Counted from the stretch's first letter, positions 10,209 through 18,750 are shown. The stretch is DNA of 64,000 nucleotides from Phyllobacterium sp. 628 (GCF_014189505.1 NZ_CP050301.1:1185501-1249500); one strand, 5' to 3'. The notes: generated by a model from the letters alone, not told the origin. Numbers and translations: made by a program.

Positions 10209-11024
10209 TTATTCCTTGTCGTCGTCAGATTTCTTCAACTCTTCCAAGGTCGGCATCGATACGATGTTGTAACCGGAATCCACATAATGGATTTCACCGG
10301 TCACGCCGCTCGACAAGTCGGAAAGCAGATAGAGGGCGGAACGGCCAACATCTTCAATATCGACCGTGCGGCGCAGAGGCGCGTTGCGCTTCTGGTAGGA
10401 GAACATGGCGCGGGCATCGCCGATACCGGCACCAGCCAGCGTGCGCACCGGGCCAGCCGAGATCGCATTGACGCGGATGCTCTCCGGACCGTAATCAGCC
10501 GCGAGATAACGCACCATGGCTTCCAGTGCCGCCTTTGCCACGCCCATGACGTTATAGTTCGGCATAACGCGGGTTGAGCCGCCATAGGTCAGCGTCAGGA
10601 TAGAGCCGCCATTTTTCATCAGCTTGGAGGCGCGCTGCGCCACTTCCGTGAAAGAATAGGCTGAAATCACCATCGTACGGCTGAAATTGTCACGCGTGGT
10701 CACATCGGCATAGCGGCCTTTGAGCTGCGATTTGTCGGAAAAGCCGATGGCATGCACGACAAAATCAATCGTGCCCCATTCCTTTTCCAGCGTTTCGAAC
10801 ACTGCATCGACGGTGGCAATGTCTTCGACATCGCACGGCAGCAGCAGCTTCGAGCCAAGCTGTTCGGCCAGAGGCGCAACGCGCTTGCCGAATGCGTCAC
10901 CCTGATAGGTGAAAGCGAGCTCGGCACCGTTTTCGGAGAGTTCCTTTGCAATTCCCCAGGCAATGGAATGGCTGTTCGCGACCCCCATAATGAGACCGCG
11001 TTTGCCTTTCATCAGTTCACCCAT
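10209..11024 (-). CDS. fabI: Enoyl-ACP reductase (NADH)
   Basis: FabI performs the last reduction in each cycle of type II fatty acid synthesis and is the triclosan/isoniazid-class target. The 271-residue SDR-type product has the modified nucleotide motif GVANSHSIAWGIA near the N-terminus and the catalytic Tyr-(6)-Lys pair in YNVMGVAK. ATG 11024 is chosen over a TTG at 11039 because gaggga lies just upstream. It starts 11 bp after the fabB stop, as the third gene of fabA-fabB-fabI. Confidence 0.96.
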   Translation of the reverse strand: MGELMKGKRGLIMGVANSHSIAWGIAKELSENGAELAFTYQGDAFGKRVAPLAEQLGSKLLLPCDVEDIATVDAVFETLEKEWGTIDFVVHAIGFSDKSQLKGRYADVTTRDNFSRTMVISAYSFTEVAQRASKLMKNGGSILTLTYGGSTRVMPNYNVMGVAKAALEAMVRYLAADYGPESIRVNAISAGPVRTLAGAGIGDARAMFSYQKRNAPLRRTVDIEDVGRSALYLLSDLSSGVTGEIHYVDSGYNIVSMPTLEELKKSDDDKE

Positions 11025-11035
11025 ATTCTTCCCTC

Positions 11036-12265
11036 TCAACCCTGGAAGCGCTGAAAAACCAGCGATGCATTGGTTCCGCCAAATCCGAAAGAATTGGTCA
11101 GCACCGTATCCAGTTTGGCATTGTCGATCCGCTTGCGCACAATAGGCATGTCCTCAAATGCCGGATCGAGTTCTTCAATATTCGCGCTTTCGGCAATGAA
11201 ATTGTGGTTCATCATCAACAGCGAGTAGATCGATTCGTGTACGCCGGTGGCACCTTGCGAATGCCCGGTCAGCGATTTTGTTGCCGATATTGGCGGGCAG
11301 CCGGCTTCCGCCGTGCCAAATACTTCGCGGATGGCTTCGATCTCTTTCAGATCGCCTACCGGCGTCGATGTGGCGTGCGGATTGATGTAATCCACCTTGC
11401 CCTTCACGTTCTCGATAGCCATGCGCATGCAGCGGGCGGCGCCTTCGCCGCTTGGTGCAACCATATCGGCACCGTCTGATGTAACGCCATAACCGACGAC
11501 TTCGCCATAAATCTTGGCGCCGCGTGCCTTGGCATGTTCAAGTTCTTCCAGAACCAGAACGCCAGCGCCGCCGGAGATGACAAAACCGTCGCGGTTCTTG
11601 TCATAGGCGCGCGAGGCGACAGAAGGCGTGTCGTTGAATTTGGAGGACATTGCGCCCATGCCGTCAAACAGCACGGAAAGCGTCCAGTCGAGATCCTCGC
11701 AGCCGCCAGCAAACATCATGTCCTGCTTGCCATACTGGATCATCTCGAAGGCATTGCCGACGCAGTGATTGGACGTCGCGCAGGCAGATGAAATGGAATA
11801 ATTGACGCCCTTGATCTTGAACCATGTGGCCAGTGTAGCCGATGCGGTTGAAGACATGGCTTTCGGCACAGCGAAGGGGCCGACTTTTTTCGACGAGCCC
11901 GATTCGCGGGTTTTGTCGGCGGCTTCAACGATAGTACGGGTGGATGAGCCGCCCGACCCCATGATGATGCCGGTGCGTTCATTGGAAATCTGGCTCTCGT
12001 CGAGCCCGGCATCGGCAATGGCCTGATCCATGGCAACATGGTTCCAGGCCGTGCCGCCGCCGTGAAACCGCATGGCGCGGCGGTCGACCAGCGTTGTCGG
12101 ATCAAGCGTGGGGGCGCCGTGCACCTGACTGCGGAAACCGTGTTTTGCATAATCTTCGGCGAAGACAATACCCGATTTCGCTGCACGCAGGGATTCAAGC
12201 ACCTCCTGCACATTATTTCCGATAGAGGACACGATACCCATGCCCGTCACAACCACTCGCCGCAT
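11036..12265 (-). CDS. fabB: Beta-ketoacyl-ACP synthase I
   Basis: FabB elongates cis-unsaturated acyl-ACPs and acts with FabA in anaerobic-type unsaturated fatty acid synthesis. The 409-residue thiolase-fold protein has the Cys-His-His triad in [18 protein letters not shown] and [12 protein letters not shown]. It lies 32 bp after fabA. Position next to fabA supports FabB rather than FabF. Confidence 0.97.
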   Translation of the reverse strand: MRRVVVTGMGIVSSIGNNVQEVLESLRAAKSGIVFAEDYAKHGFRSQVHGAPTLDPTTLVDRRAMRFHGGGTAWNHVAMDQAIADAGLDESQISNERTGIIMGSGGSSTRTIVEAADKTRESGSSKKVGPFAVPKAMSSTASATLATWFKIKGVNYSISSACATSNHCVGNAFEMIQYGKQDMMFAGGCEDLDWTLSVLFDGMGAMSSKFNDTPSVASRAYDKNRDGFVISGGAGVLVLEELEHAKARGAKIYGEVVGYGVTSDGADMVAPSGEGAARCMRMAIENVKGKVDYINPHATSTPVGDLKEIEAIREVFGTAEAGCPPISATKSLTGHSQGATGVHESIYSLLMMNHNFIAESANIEELDPAFEDMPIVRKRIDNAKLDTVLTNSFGFGGTNASLVFQRFQG

Positions 12266-12297
12266 TGCGATCTCCTTGAAGGTATTGCGTTGCCCTA

Positions 12298-12813
12298 TCA
12301 GGCAGCGCTTTCCTTGAACAGGCCGACCCGCAGGTCGGTTGCCTTATAGATAGTTTCGCCATCGGCCTTTAACCAGCCGTCCGCAATGCCTAGCACCAGA
12401 CGGCCGCGCATGACACGCTTGAAGTCGATACCATATTCGACAAGCTTGGTCTTGGGCGTGACCATGCCGGTGAATTTCACCTCGCCCGTGGACAGGGCAC
12501 GGCCCTTGCCGGGTTCACCCAGCCAGCCGAGATAGAAACCGGTCAGCTGCCACATGGCATCAAGGCCGAGGCAGCCCGGCATAACAGGATCGCCGATGAA
12601 ATGGCAGGGGAAGAACCACAGATCCGGTTTAATATCGAACTCGGCGCGAATATAGCCCTTGCCGTTTTCGCCGCCGGTCTCGGAAATCTCGGTAATGCGA
12701 TCAAACATCAGCATGGGTGGAGCTGGCAACTGGGCATTGCCCTGACCGAACATCTCTCCGCGGGCACACGTAAGGAGCTCTTCGTACCCGTAGCTTGATT
12801 TCTGTTCTGGCAT
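12298..12813 (-). CDS. fabA: 3-hydroxydecanoyl-ACP dehydratase/isomerase
   Basis: FabA dehydrates 3-hydroxydecanoyl-ACP and isomerises the product to cis-3-decenoyl-ACP, the branch point to unsaturated fatty acids. The 171-residue hot-dog-fold product has the catalytic His in [12 protein letters not shown] and the Asp in GLDAMWQ. The ATG at 12813 ([10 protein letters not shown]) is preceded by gggagaca; a second ATG 12 bp upstream is possible. The frame is open to 12966, but that extension is not family-like. Head of the fab operon, divergent from irr. Confidence 0.96.
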   Translation of the reverse strand: MPEQKSSYGYEELLTCARGEMFGQGNAQLPAPPMLMFDRITEISETGGENGKGYIRAEFDIKPDLWFFPCHFIGDPVMPGCLGLDAMWQLTGFYLGWLGEPGKGRALSTGEVKFTGMVTPKTKLVEYGIDFKRVMRGRLVLGIADGWLKADGETIYKATDLRVGLFKESAA

Positions 12814-13036
12814 TCTGTCTCCCATCAATTGCTTCAGTGCTGGCGCTTTTGCGCGGGCGGACCCTATCACAGAGTGTTTCTCGCTGAAAACGGTCTGTTG
12901 GCTTATCCCTAACGGAATGGCTGAATTGCGGCCTATTGATCGATTTCGCAAGACGGCATATATCAATGATGTAACACGATAGACAACAGTCTATGGTGAG
13001 ACTTTTGATATCATTTAATGGAGTGGCATACGGGCC

Positions 13037-13468
13037 ATGCATATTTCTTATGAGATTGATGCCGATGTACCCTTGCAGGAGCGCCTTCGCTTCGCGGGAT
13101 TGCGTCCGACCCGTCAGCGCATTGCGCTTGCCAGCCTGATCTTTTCCAAGGGTGATCGCCACCTTTCGGCCGAAGAGCTGCACGAAGAGGCGCTGGGCGC
13201 CAACGTTCCGGTCTCGCTCGCCACGGTCTACAATACGTTGCACCAGTTCACTCAGGCTGGAATGTTGCGCATTCTCGCTGTCGAAGGGGCGAAGACCTAT
13301 TTCGATACGAATGTTTCCGATCATCATCACTTTTTCGTCGAAGGCGAAAACGAAGTGATCGATATTCCGGATGGCTCGACCATGGTCGGCAGCCTGCCGC
13401 CCGTGCCGGAAGGCATGGAAATCGTCAATGTTGATATCATCATCCGTCTGCGCAAAAAGCGCGGGTGA
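13037..13468 (+). CDS. irr: Iron response regulator Irr (Fur family)
   Basis: Irr is the rhizobial heme-responsive Fur-family repressor/activator of iron genes. The 143-residue product has the Fur winged-helix (GLRPTRQRIALASLIF) and the dimerisation domain with the His-rich segment SDHHHFFVEG. It lacks the C-terminal Cys pairs of zinc-structured Fur proteins, as Irr does. It is divergent from fabA, an arrangement conserved in this order. Irr in Brucella and Rhizobium responds to heme; regulation of fabA by Irr is not shown here. Confidence 0.9.
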   Translation: MHISYEIDADVPLQERLRFAGLRPTRQRIALASLIFSKGDRHLSAEELHEEALGANVPVSLATVYNTLHQFTQAGMLRILAVEGAKTYFDTNVSDHHHFFVEGENEVIDIPDGSTMVGSLPPVPEGMEIVNVDIIIRLRKKRG

Positions 13469-13498
13469 TTTTGAATTAGACGATCCGTACAGGGCCGG

Positions 13499-13519
13499 GG
13501 TATCAAGCAGCAGCTTTAT
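13499..13519 (-). pseudogene. Possible vestige of a PIN-type toxin start
   Basis: Directly after the antitoxin stop, read on minus, seven codons encode I-K-L-L-L-D-T. That matches the usual N-terminus of PIN-domain toxins (M-K-L-L-L-D-T), which normally follow Phd/VapB-type antitoxins at exactly this spacing. The expected ATG is ATA here, and after a few further residues the similarity ends where the tail of irr begins. It looks like a deletion remnant, but the match is very short. Confidence 0.3.
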
Positions 13520-13761
13520 TGATCGCAACCGAACAATTGTTCGATTTCTTCGCTGCCTATCTGGTCAAAATCATCCGGAACGATCATTTGCCCGGTCATG
13601 AAGCCGAGACGACGCGCTTCGGTTTCAGTTGGAGCATCAAGCGCTGTTACCTTGACCATGGGTTTTCCAGCCTTGGCAATCATAAATGAGTCACCATTGG
13701 CGGCTTGCTTTACGAGACGAGAAAGTTGGGCTTTCGCTTCGCGAATGTTGATCGTTTGCAT
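13516..13761 (-). CDS. Phd/YefM-type antitoxin, orphan
   Basis: An 81-residue protein starting MQTINIREAKAQLSRLV, the N-terminal DNA-binding signature of the prevent-host-death family, followed by MIAKAGKPMVKV, the standard second strand. Such proteins repress their own operon and neutralise a toxin encoded just downstream. Here no toxin gene follows: irr ends on the other strand 48 bp away. A possible remnant of a PIN toxin start lies at the junction. Two palindrome-like sites upstream (13773-13799) may be its operator. Confidence 0.85.
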   Translation of the reverse strand: MQTINIREAKAQLSRLVKQAANGDSFMIAKAGKPMVKVTALDAPTETEARRLGFMTGQMIVPDDFDQIGSEEIEQLFGCDQ

Positions 13762-13772
13762 GATGACCTCGG

Positions 13773-13799
13773 TAAACTTGGTTTAGTCTACTTGGTTTA
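13773..13799 (-). promoter_or_regulatory. Candidate operator of the orphan antitoxin
   Basis: Immediately upstream of the antitoxin start is a perfect palindrome taaac-ttg-gttta (13773-13785), followed by a second, imperfect unit sharing cttggttta (13791-13799). Tandem palindromes in this position are typical of autoregulated toxin-antitoxin promoters. No binding data are implied. Confidence 0.45.
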
Positions 13800-13845
13800 A
13801 CGCTCATCAAATTGCAACATCAATGTGCCTAGAGGTAGGGCGTTG

Positions 13846-14409
13846 CTAATTATCAAACTTCTCGCCGGGATAGGCACCCCAGATTTCCGACTGGCGTATC
13901 CAGCCGCTGGCACCGCTGAACACCAGCCGACACCAATCGCCATTGCAGGTTTTCACGGTTGCCAGAACACCCGGTTGTACCTGCGCCACGATATTCGCCT
14001 TGTCATCAGCACTGCGATAGACGTTGATCATCGCATTGTCCTTGTCGCGCTGCCACGGGGCTGTCATTGCCGTGCGCTTGCCGGACAGCAGGGATTGATT
14101 GACCCAGCCTTCGGTTCCCTCAGAATCGCGAATGCGCCGCCAATTATCAAATTCCTGCACGATTTCGACCGGCAGGCCAGATTTCAGGAACAACCAGGTC
14201 ACCGCATAATTGCTTCCGGGACCGACGCGCAAATTGACGCGGCTCGACTTCAGGCTGACAAAGCGTGGCAAGGGAAGACCGCTTGGCCCCACCTGTTGCG
14301 CAGCCTGTGCCACGCCAAAACCCGGCACAACGCTTGGGATGCCAAGCAAAAGGGCCGATGCAATGCCGGCGCTCAGCGCGAAAGAACGAATAAAACCAAT
14401 ACCCAACAA
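13846..14409 (-). CDS. Secreted SH3-domain protein
   Basis: A 187-residue protein with an N-terminal Sec signal peptide (hydrophobic stretch ending near AQAA, about residue 37), then a bacterial SH3-like domain with SSRVNLRVGPGSNYAV (about residues 55-70), and a second SH3-like half (INVYRSADDKANIVAQV, then GDWCRL). Proteins of this type (DUF1058-like) are periplasmic; some bind cell-wall peptides, but the ligand here is unknown. Divergent from the neighbouring 2-hydroxyacid dehydrogenase gene. Confidence 0.8.
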   Translation of the reverse strand: MLGIGFIRSFALSAGIASALLLGIPSVVPGFGVAQAAQQVGPSGLPLPRFVSLKSSRVNLRVGPGSNYAVTWLFLKSGLPVEIVQEFDNWRRIRDSEGTEGWVNQSLLSGKRTAMTAPWQRDKDNAMINVYRSADDKANIVAQVQPGVLATVKTCNGDWCRLVFSGASGWIRQSEIWGAYPGEKFDN

Positions 14410-14594
14410 AATCAGTCCTTCATCATTCCTGGCTCTTTTCCGGCGATTGTGCGGTTGAACGAGGAACGATCCCTATTTTTCTTTGTCTTTGATGCGCCGC
14501 CTTGATAGACAAGTACACGAGCTCAAGAGCAATTGCAGTTTGCAATGACTTGGTTAAAGAGGTCTCAATAACAGCGCAGAAAGGGAGGGGAATA

Positions 14595-15593
14595 TTGGTT
14601 AGCAAAAAGCCTCTGGTCGTTATTACCCGCAAGCTGCCGGATTCCGTAGAAACGCGCATGCGCGAACTCTTCGAAGCGCGGTTGAATGTCGATGACCGGC
14701 GGCTATCCAAGGCGGAGCTCATTGAAGCCGTCCAGCAAGCCAATGTTCTCGTACCCAGTGTTACCGACCGTATCGATGAGGAAATCATCAAAGCGGCTGG
14801 CCCCAATCTCAAACTGATCGCCAATTTTGGCAATGGCACAGACAATATCGATGTTGTCGCAGCTGCAGCACGCGGTATCACAGTCACCAATACCCCGAAT
14901 GTGCTGACGGAAGACACCGCTGATATGACCATGGCGCTGATGCTGGCTGTGCCGCGCCGTCTGGTCGAAGGTGCATCCATTCTTCTTGACGATGGCAAGT
15001 GGGAGGGCTGGGGTCCGACATGGATGCTCGGCCGCCGCATCTGGGGCAAACGCCTCGGCATTGTCGGCATGGGCCGTATCGGCACCGCCGTTGCCCGCCG
15101 CGCCAAGGCTTTTGGCTTGTCGATCCATTACCACAATCGCAAACCGGTCAACCCAAAGACGGAAACGGAACTTGAAGCAACCTATTGGGACAGTCTCGAT
15201 CAGATGCTGGCCCGCATGGATATCATCTCGGTCAATTGCCCCTCGACTCCTGCGACTTTTCATCTGCTGTCGGCTCGGCGGCTGGCATTGATGCAACCGA
15301 CCGCCTTTATCGTCAACACTGCCCGTGGCCAGATCATCGATGAACAGGCGCTAATTGCCCAGCTGGAAACCGGAAAACTCTCCGGGGCAGCACTTGATGT
15401 GTTCGAACATGAGCCAGCGGTGAATTCCAAACTGCGCAAACTCGCCAAGGCGGGCAAAGTTGTGATCCTGCCGCATATGGGTTCGGCAACGCTCGAAGGC
15501 CGTATCGACATGGGCGAGAAGGTGATCATCAACATTCGCACGTTTATCGATGGACATCGTCCGCCGGACCGGGTTTTGCCAAACCGGGTTTAG
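14595..15593 (+). CDS. D-2-hydroxyacid dehydrogenase (glyoxylate reductase type)
   Basis: A 332-residue NAD(P)-dependent dehydrogenase. The dinucleotide motif is VGMGRIG; the catalytic Arg, Glu and His are in NTARGQIID, FEHEPAV and LPHMGSAT. The TTG at 14595 is chosen because gggagggg lies 5 nt upstream and the product then begins MVSKKPLVVITRKL (MVSK if the TTG is read as fMet plus Val); the longer frame from 14502 has no family-like extension. It most resembles glyoxylate reductases, but the substrate could be another 2-oxoacid. The palindromic repeat begins 2 bp after its stop. Confidence 0.85.
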   Translation: MVSKKPLVVITRKLPDSVETRMRELFEARLNVDDRRLSKAELIEAVQQANVLVPSVTDRIDEEIIKAAGPNLKLIANFGNGTDNIDVVAAAARGITVTNTPNVLTEDTADMTMALMLAVPRRLVEGASILLDDGKWEGWGPTWMLGRRIWGKRLGIVGMGRIGTAVARRAKAFGLSIHYHNRKPVNPKTETELEATYWDSLDQMLARMDIISVNCPSTPATFHLLSARRLALMQPTAFIVNTARGQIIDEQALIAQLETGKLSGAALDVFEHEPAVNSKLRKLAKAGKVVILPHMGSATLEGRIDMGEKVIINIRTFIDGHRPPDRVLPNRV

Positions 15594-15595
15594 AG

Positions 15596-15747
15596 GTTGC
15601 GTTTCCACCGTGCGTGGTTCGACAAGCTCACCATGAGGGAGATTGTTGCCTGCGGGACTAATTGGCGAAATCGCAGATTATCGTTCCTTGCAATGCACGC
15701 CGTCCCTCATGGTGAGCTTGTCGAACCACGCACGGTGGAAATGCAAC
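15596..15747. repeat. Dispersed palindromic repeat, copy 2
   Basis: The best-preserved copy. Arms of about 45 bp are complementary almost throughout: left from 15596 (gttgcgtttccaccgtgcg) and right ending 15747 (cgcacggtggaaatgcaac), with one G-T type mismatch. The core is GTTCGACAAGCTCACCATGA. It fills the gap between the convergent hydroxyacid dehydrogenase and aconitase X genes, so it could act as a bidirectional terminator for both. Confidence 0.9.
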
Positions 15748-15755
15748 GGCATGAA

Positions 15756-16169
15756 TTACCGAACGCTAACGATCCCGGCATCATCAATTGCAAGCGTGTG
15801 ATCAATCAGGTTGGCAAACGCACTGCGATCCAATTTCAGGGCCATCGGTGTCTGATGACCCATTTCCTGGGCCACGATCAATCCGAGCAGAAGAATCGCG
15901 TCGGGTTCATGCAGGATGATGGCTGCGGGGGCCAGACCTGCTGATACCAGTTCCAAAAGCACGGCTGCGGCGGATGACGAGCCAATCGTGCCGGGTAGAC
16001 AAAGCACTTTGCCGGTAATGGCGACGCCATGTTGGGGATGGCGCACATCGGCAATCAGGCCGGTCTTGGGATTTACCCCACCCCAGAAACTGATCGGCGC
16101 GGTAAGCACCAACGCCTCGGCCTCCGCCTGTTGACCTTCAACGAGAATTTCCGCCTGCAAGCGCATCAT
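15756..16169 (-). CDS. Aconitase X swivel domain (small subunit)
   Basis: A 137-residue DUF126/swivel-domain protein with the usual ordered motifs FWGGVNPKTGLIADVRHPQHG and LPGTIGSSSAA. With the large subunit it forms aconitase X. Characterised bacterial members dehydrate cis-3-hydroxy-L-proline; archaeal members act on phosphomevalonate. In this context the proline-type reaction is likelier, but no proline catabolic gene is adjacent. The ATG at 16169 overlaps the large-subunit stop by 4 bp (ATGA), showing translational coupling; a second ATG follows immediately. Confidence 0.85.
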   Translation of the reverse strand: MMRLQAEILVEGQQAEAEALVLTAPISFWGGVNPKTGLIADVRHPQHGVAITGKVLCLPGTIGSSSAAAVLLELVSAGLAPAAIILHEPDAILLLGLIVAQEMGHQTPMALKLDRSAFANLIDHTLAIDDAGIVSVR

Positions 16170-17425
16170 GCGGCCTCGAAGACCGGACGGCCAAGCACAG
16201 CGCTTTCCACGCATTCGGCCATCGAGCCGTAGATGACGCCGTAGCCGGTATTCCCCGGGGCATAATGGGCGAATTTCCCCGAATTGGTCATCAGAACCGC
16301 ATTGCTGACGTCAGGCAGGATAGGTGTGACGACAACACATGTGTCGGCAACGATGACAACGCCAGTCTTTTCCAGTGACTGTCGCCTGCCACTGCTTTCA
16401 AGCGCCGTCAGAGCATGACGGCCGGTGCAGGCGTAGAGCGGCACGTTGAGATGGCGGCCAGCAATCAACGCTTCCAGCCGGTCGAACTCTGCACCGGAAA
16501 GATGCGGACTGCCGATGGCCACCGCATCGATCTTTTCGGTACCAGCCGCTGTCGATAGCCTGCGGCGTGAATCCTTGATCATGTCTGAAGTGACGGTGAT
16601 GATCGATTCCGGCTTCTGGTTGTGCAACGCCGTGGCGAGATCCGGCGCTTCCGGCGTTACACCAGCCACGTGGAACAGTCCGACAGCTCCGGCAGAAGCC
16701 GCCGCTGCACCGAAAGCCTTCAGTGCATCTTCACCCGGATGTTCAGCAATGCCCGCGACCACACCGACCGCATCGCCAAGTTCCCGGCCGAACAGGCTGC
16801 CAAGAATTGGCCATGCCACCTCGGAGGCAAGAAATGCGGAATCGAGGCCCGACACATCGAAGACAACCCGCGCGCGCCGGTTCTCCGGCCGGTGGAAGCC
16901 GTAATAGGGCGCATAACCGGCAATGGCGCAGGCAATATCGAGAAAGTCACCATAGCGGTTGGTCCGGGCACCAAGCACGGAATTGCAGAAGACAACCGCA
17001 TTCGATTCGCCCCAGGCGACATCACTGCCAAGGGCCGGGCGGTGACCCGCCTGATAGGGCGCACAGGTCCATGTCGGCTCACAGCCAAGTGTGCGATAGG
17101 CATCCATCATGCGCCGGGCCATGCCGCGTTCATGCGGTTCGAGCCGGTTTTTCGAGCAGCCGGTCAAATCCAGCGAGCCGACATTAAGTGTGGCACGCAC
17201 CGCGACTTTTGCGCTGCCTTCGACCAGCTTTTCGGCAAACAGCGTGCCTGAATCGCCATGATACAGCGCACCATCAATATGGGCTGATACAATGGGAATT
17301 AATGATGGAGCTCCCATCAGGCGGGCCGTGGCGGCAACAATGCGCATGGCCATTCCTGCGCCTTCGCCGCGCGCACCATTGGCAATGGCCCGTTGCTCCG
17401 GCGTCAGATCAAGCGCAGCGCTCAT
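16166..17425 (-). CDS. Aconitase X catalytic subunit (large)
   Basis: A 419-residue DUF521 protein, the catalytic part of aconitase X. Family cluster/active-site elements are visible: TCAPYQ (about residue 120), FCNSVLGARTNRYGD (about 146-160) and ADTCVVVTP (about 360). Known bacterial members, such as the Agrobacterium enzyme, are cis-3-hydroxy-L-proline dehydratases with an iron-sulfur cluster. Its start overlaps the moeB-like stop and its stop overlaps the small-subunit start, both by 4 bp, so moeB-like, large and small form one coupled operon. Confidence 0.85.
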   Translation of the reverse strand: MSAALDLTPEQRAIANGARGEGAGMAMRIVAATARLMGAPSLIPIVSAHIDGALYHGDSGTLFAEKLVEGSAKVAVRATLNVGSLDLTGCSKNRLEPHERGMARRMMDAYRTLGCEPTWTCAPYQAGHRPALGSDVAWGESNAVVFCNSVLGARTNRYGDFLDIACAIAGYAPYYGFHRPENRRARVVFDVSGLDSAFLASEVAWPILGSLFGRELGDAVGVVAGIAEHPGEDALKAFGAAAASAGAVGLFHVAGVTPEAPDLATALHNQKPESIITVTSDMIKDSRRRLSTAAGTEKIDAVAIGSPHLSGAEFDRLEALIAGRHLNVPLYACTGRHALTALESSGRRQSLEKTGVVIVADTCVVVTPILPDVSNAVLMTNSGKFAHYAPGNTGYGVIYGSMAECVESAVLGRPVFEAA

Positions 17426-18201
17426 GCCGCGCCTCTCTCACTCGCTTTGTATTTGATTGTTTCGAACCGCGAGCTCAATGCATCGTAGAGCAGCAGCCTG
17501 CCGATGAGCGGCTCACCAATGCCGGTGATGAGCTTAATGACTTCTGTCGCCTGCAAGCTGCCAATGACGCCGGGCAAAACACCAAGCACCCCGGCTTCCG
17601 CACAGGCTGGAACAAGGCCGGGTGGCGGCGCAGACGGGAAGAGATCGCGATAGGACGGGTTCTGTTCACCCTTGGCATTGCGGGCATAAGGCAGGAGCGT
17701 GGTCAGCGAGCCATCGAAGCGGCCAAGGGCGGCCGAGACCAGCGGGCGTTTTCCCGCCGCGCAGGCATCCGCCAGCAAATAGCGCGTATCGAAATTATCC
17801 GAGCCGTCCACGACGATGTGATAGCGGCTGATGAGATCGGCGACATTGTCAGGAGCGATACGGGTTTCATGCGCCTCGACCGTCACATGTGGATTGATCG
17901 CTGCGATGGCGCGCGCGGCACTTTCCACCTTGGGCGAGCCGACAAGATCGGTGTCGTGGATCACCTGCCGCTGCAGGTTGGAAAGCGAAACGCGATCGTC
18001 GTCGATAATGCCAAGCGTGCCGACGCCCGCTGCAGCCAGATATTGCAGCACCGGCGCTCCAAGCCCGCCCGCGCCGACCACGAGCACCCGAGCACGTTTC
18101 AGCTTCTGCTGGCCAGGCCCGCCAATCTCCGCAAGGATGATATGGCGGGCATAGCGCTCAAGTTCGGTGGAGGTAAAGGGCGGGCTTTCCGGATCGGTCA
18201 T
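17422..18201 (-). CDS. MoeB/ThiF-family adenylyltransferase
   Basis: A 259-residue E1-like protein with the nucleotide-binding GAGGLGAPVLQYLAAAGVG, the Arg-containing NLQRQV, and DGSDNFDTRYLLADAC. MoeB adenylates the C-terminal Gly of MoaD in molybdopterin synthesis; ThiF acts on ThiS. The first zinc CxxC of E. coli MoeB is absent (SYRD at NPSYRDLFP), and no second CxxC is seen near the C-terminus. It is translationally coupled to the aconitase X genes, so a role in sulfur transfer or cluster supply to that enzyme is possible but unproven. Confidence 0.8.
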   Translation of the reverse strand: MTDPESPPFTSTELERYARHIILAEIGGPGQQKLKRARVLVVGAGGLGAPVLQYLAAAGVGTLGIIDDDRVSLSNLQRQVIHDTDLVGSPKVESAARAIAAINPHVTVEAHETRIAPDNVADLISRYHIVVDGSDNFDTRYLLADACAAGKRPLVSAALGRFDGSLTTLLPYARNAKGEQNPSYRDLFPSAPPPGLVPACAEAGVLGVLPGVIGSLQATEVIKLITGIGEPLIGRLLLYDALSSRFETIKYKASERGAA

Positions 18202-18250
18202 GGCGTCATATTAGAGCAAGATCGAGCCGGAATGCAGCATCCCATTTGTC

Positions 18251-18565
18251 TCAGGCGAGAAATTTCAAACCGGCAATGCCGGAGACGATCAGGCCAATAC
18301 AGACAAGACGGATCACCGTGGCGGGTTCGCCAAAGAGATACATGCCGAGCAGTGCTGTGCCAACGGTACCGATACCGGTCCATACGGCATAGGCACTGCC
18401 GACGGGCAGTTCGCGCAGGGCAAGCCCCAGAACCACAACACTGATCACCATGCTGGCCCCGGTCAGCACCGACGGTGTCAGACGGGTAAACCCATCGGTA
18501 TATTTGAGCCCGATAGCCCAGCCGATTTCAAAGAGCCCTGCAATAACAAGATAAATCCAGGCCAT
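18251..18565 (-). CDS. SugE/Gdx small multidrug resistance transporter (guanidinium exporter)
   Basis: A 104-residue four-helix SMR protein starting [17 protein letters not shown], with the conserved Glu in helix 1 (FEIGW). The Gdx/SugE subclass exports guanidinium in exchange for protons in the inner membrane. Assignment to that subclass is strongly supported by the guanidine-II riboswitch just upstream. The ATG at 18565 is favoured over 18574 because an aagga lies 9 nt upstream; the longer start would overlap it. Confidence 0.92.
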   Translation of the reverse strand: MAWIYLVIAGLFEIGWAIGLKYTDGFTRLTPSVLTGASMVISVVVLGLALRELPVGSAYAVWTGIGTVGTALLGMYLFGEPATVIRLVCIGLIVSGIAGLKFLA

Positions 18566-18587
18566 GACGACCATCCTTTTGATTATG

Positions 18588-18648
18588 CGGGCCGTCCCGG
18601 CTGTGTGTCATACGCCGCATGGGTTATGCTGCGTGGAGGCCGTCCTCC
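18588..18648 (-). ncRNA. Guanidine-II (mini-ykkC) riboswitch
   Basis: On the minus strand two small hairpins with the diagnostic ACGR tetraloop precede sugE: ggagg-acgg-cctcc (18648-18635) and cggg-acgg-cccg (18599-18588). They are separated by about 35 nt, and the second ends about 10 nt before the Shine-Dalgarno aagga. This is the mini-ykkC architecture: two guanidine-binding hairpins, with ligand binding freeing the ribosome-binding site. Confidence 0.9.
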
Positions 18649-18750
18649 AAGGCTCTATTTAGGCTGGCAGAAATGCATGGGCAAGCATTTAAGCGCTGAG
18701 TAATTTTGGTGTTTAACATCAAGGATTGTGAACGGCCGCTATTCCCTGTT

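Noticed and set aside
12701..13528. A 275-codon minus-strand frame under irr and upstream of fabA
   Set aside because: It is antisense to irr, which is well supported, and beyond its first dozen codons shows no family. Only the opening IKLLLDT was kept, as a possible toxin remnant.
15597..15944. A plus-strand frame across repeat copy 2, including the peptide HGELVEPRT
   Set aside because: This peptide comes from translating the palindromic repeat itself and appears wherever the repeat is inserted; it is not a gene. The minus-strand frame across copy 1 at 3461-4252 is the same kind of artefact.
17188..18444. A 418-codon plus-strand frame opposite the moeB-like and sugE genes
   Set aside because: Antisense shadow of two well-recognised minus-strand genes; rich in Arg/Gln/His as such shadows are.
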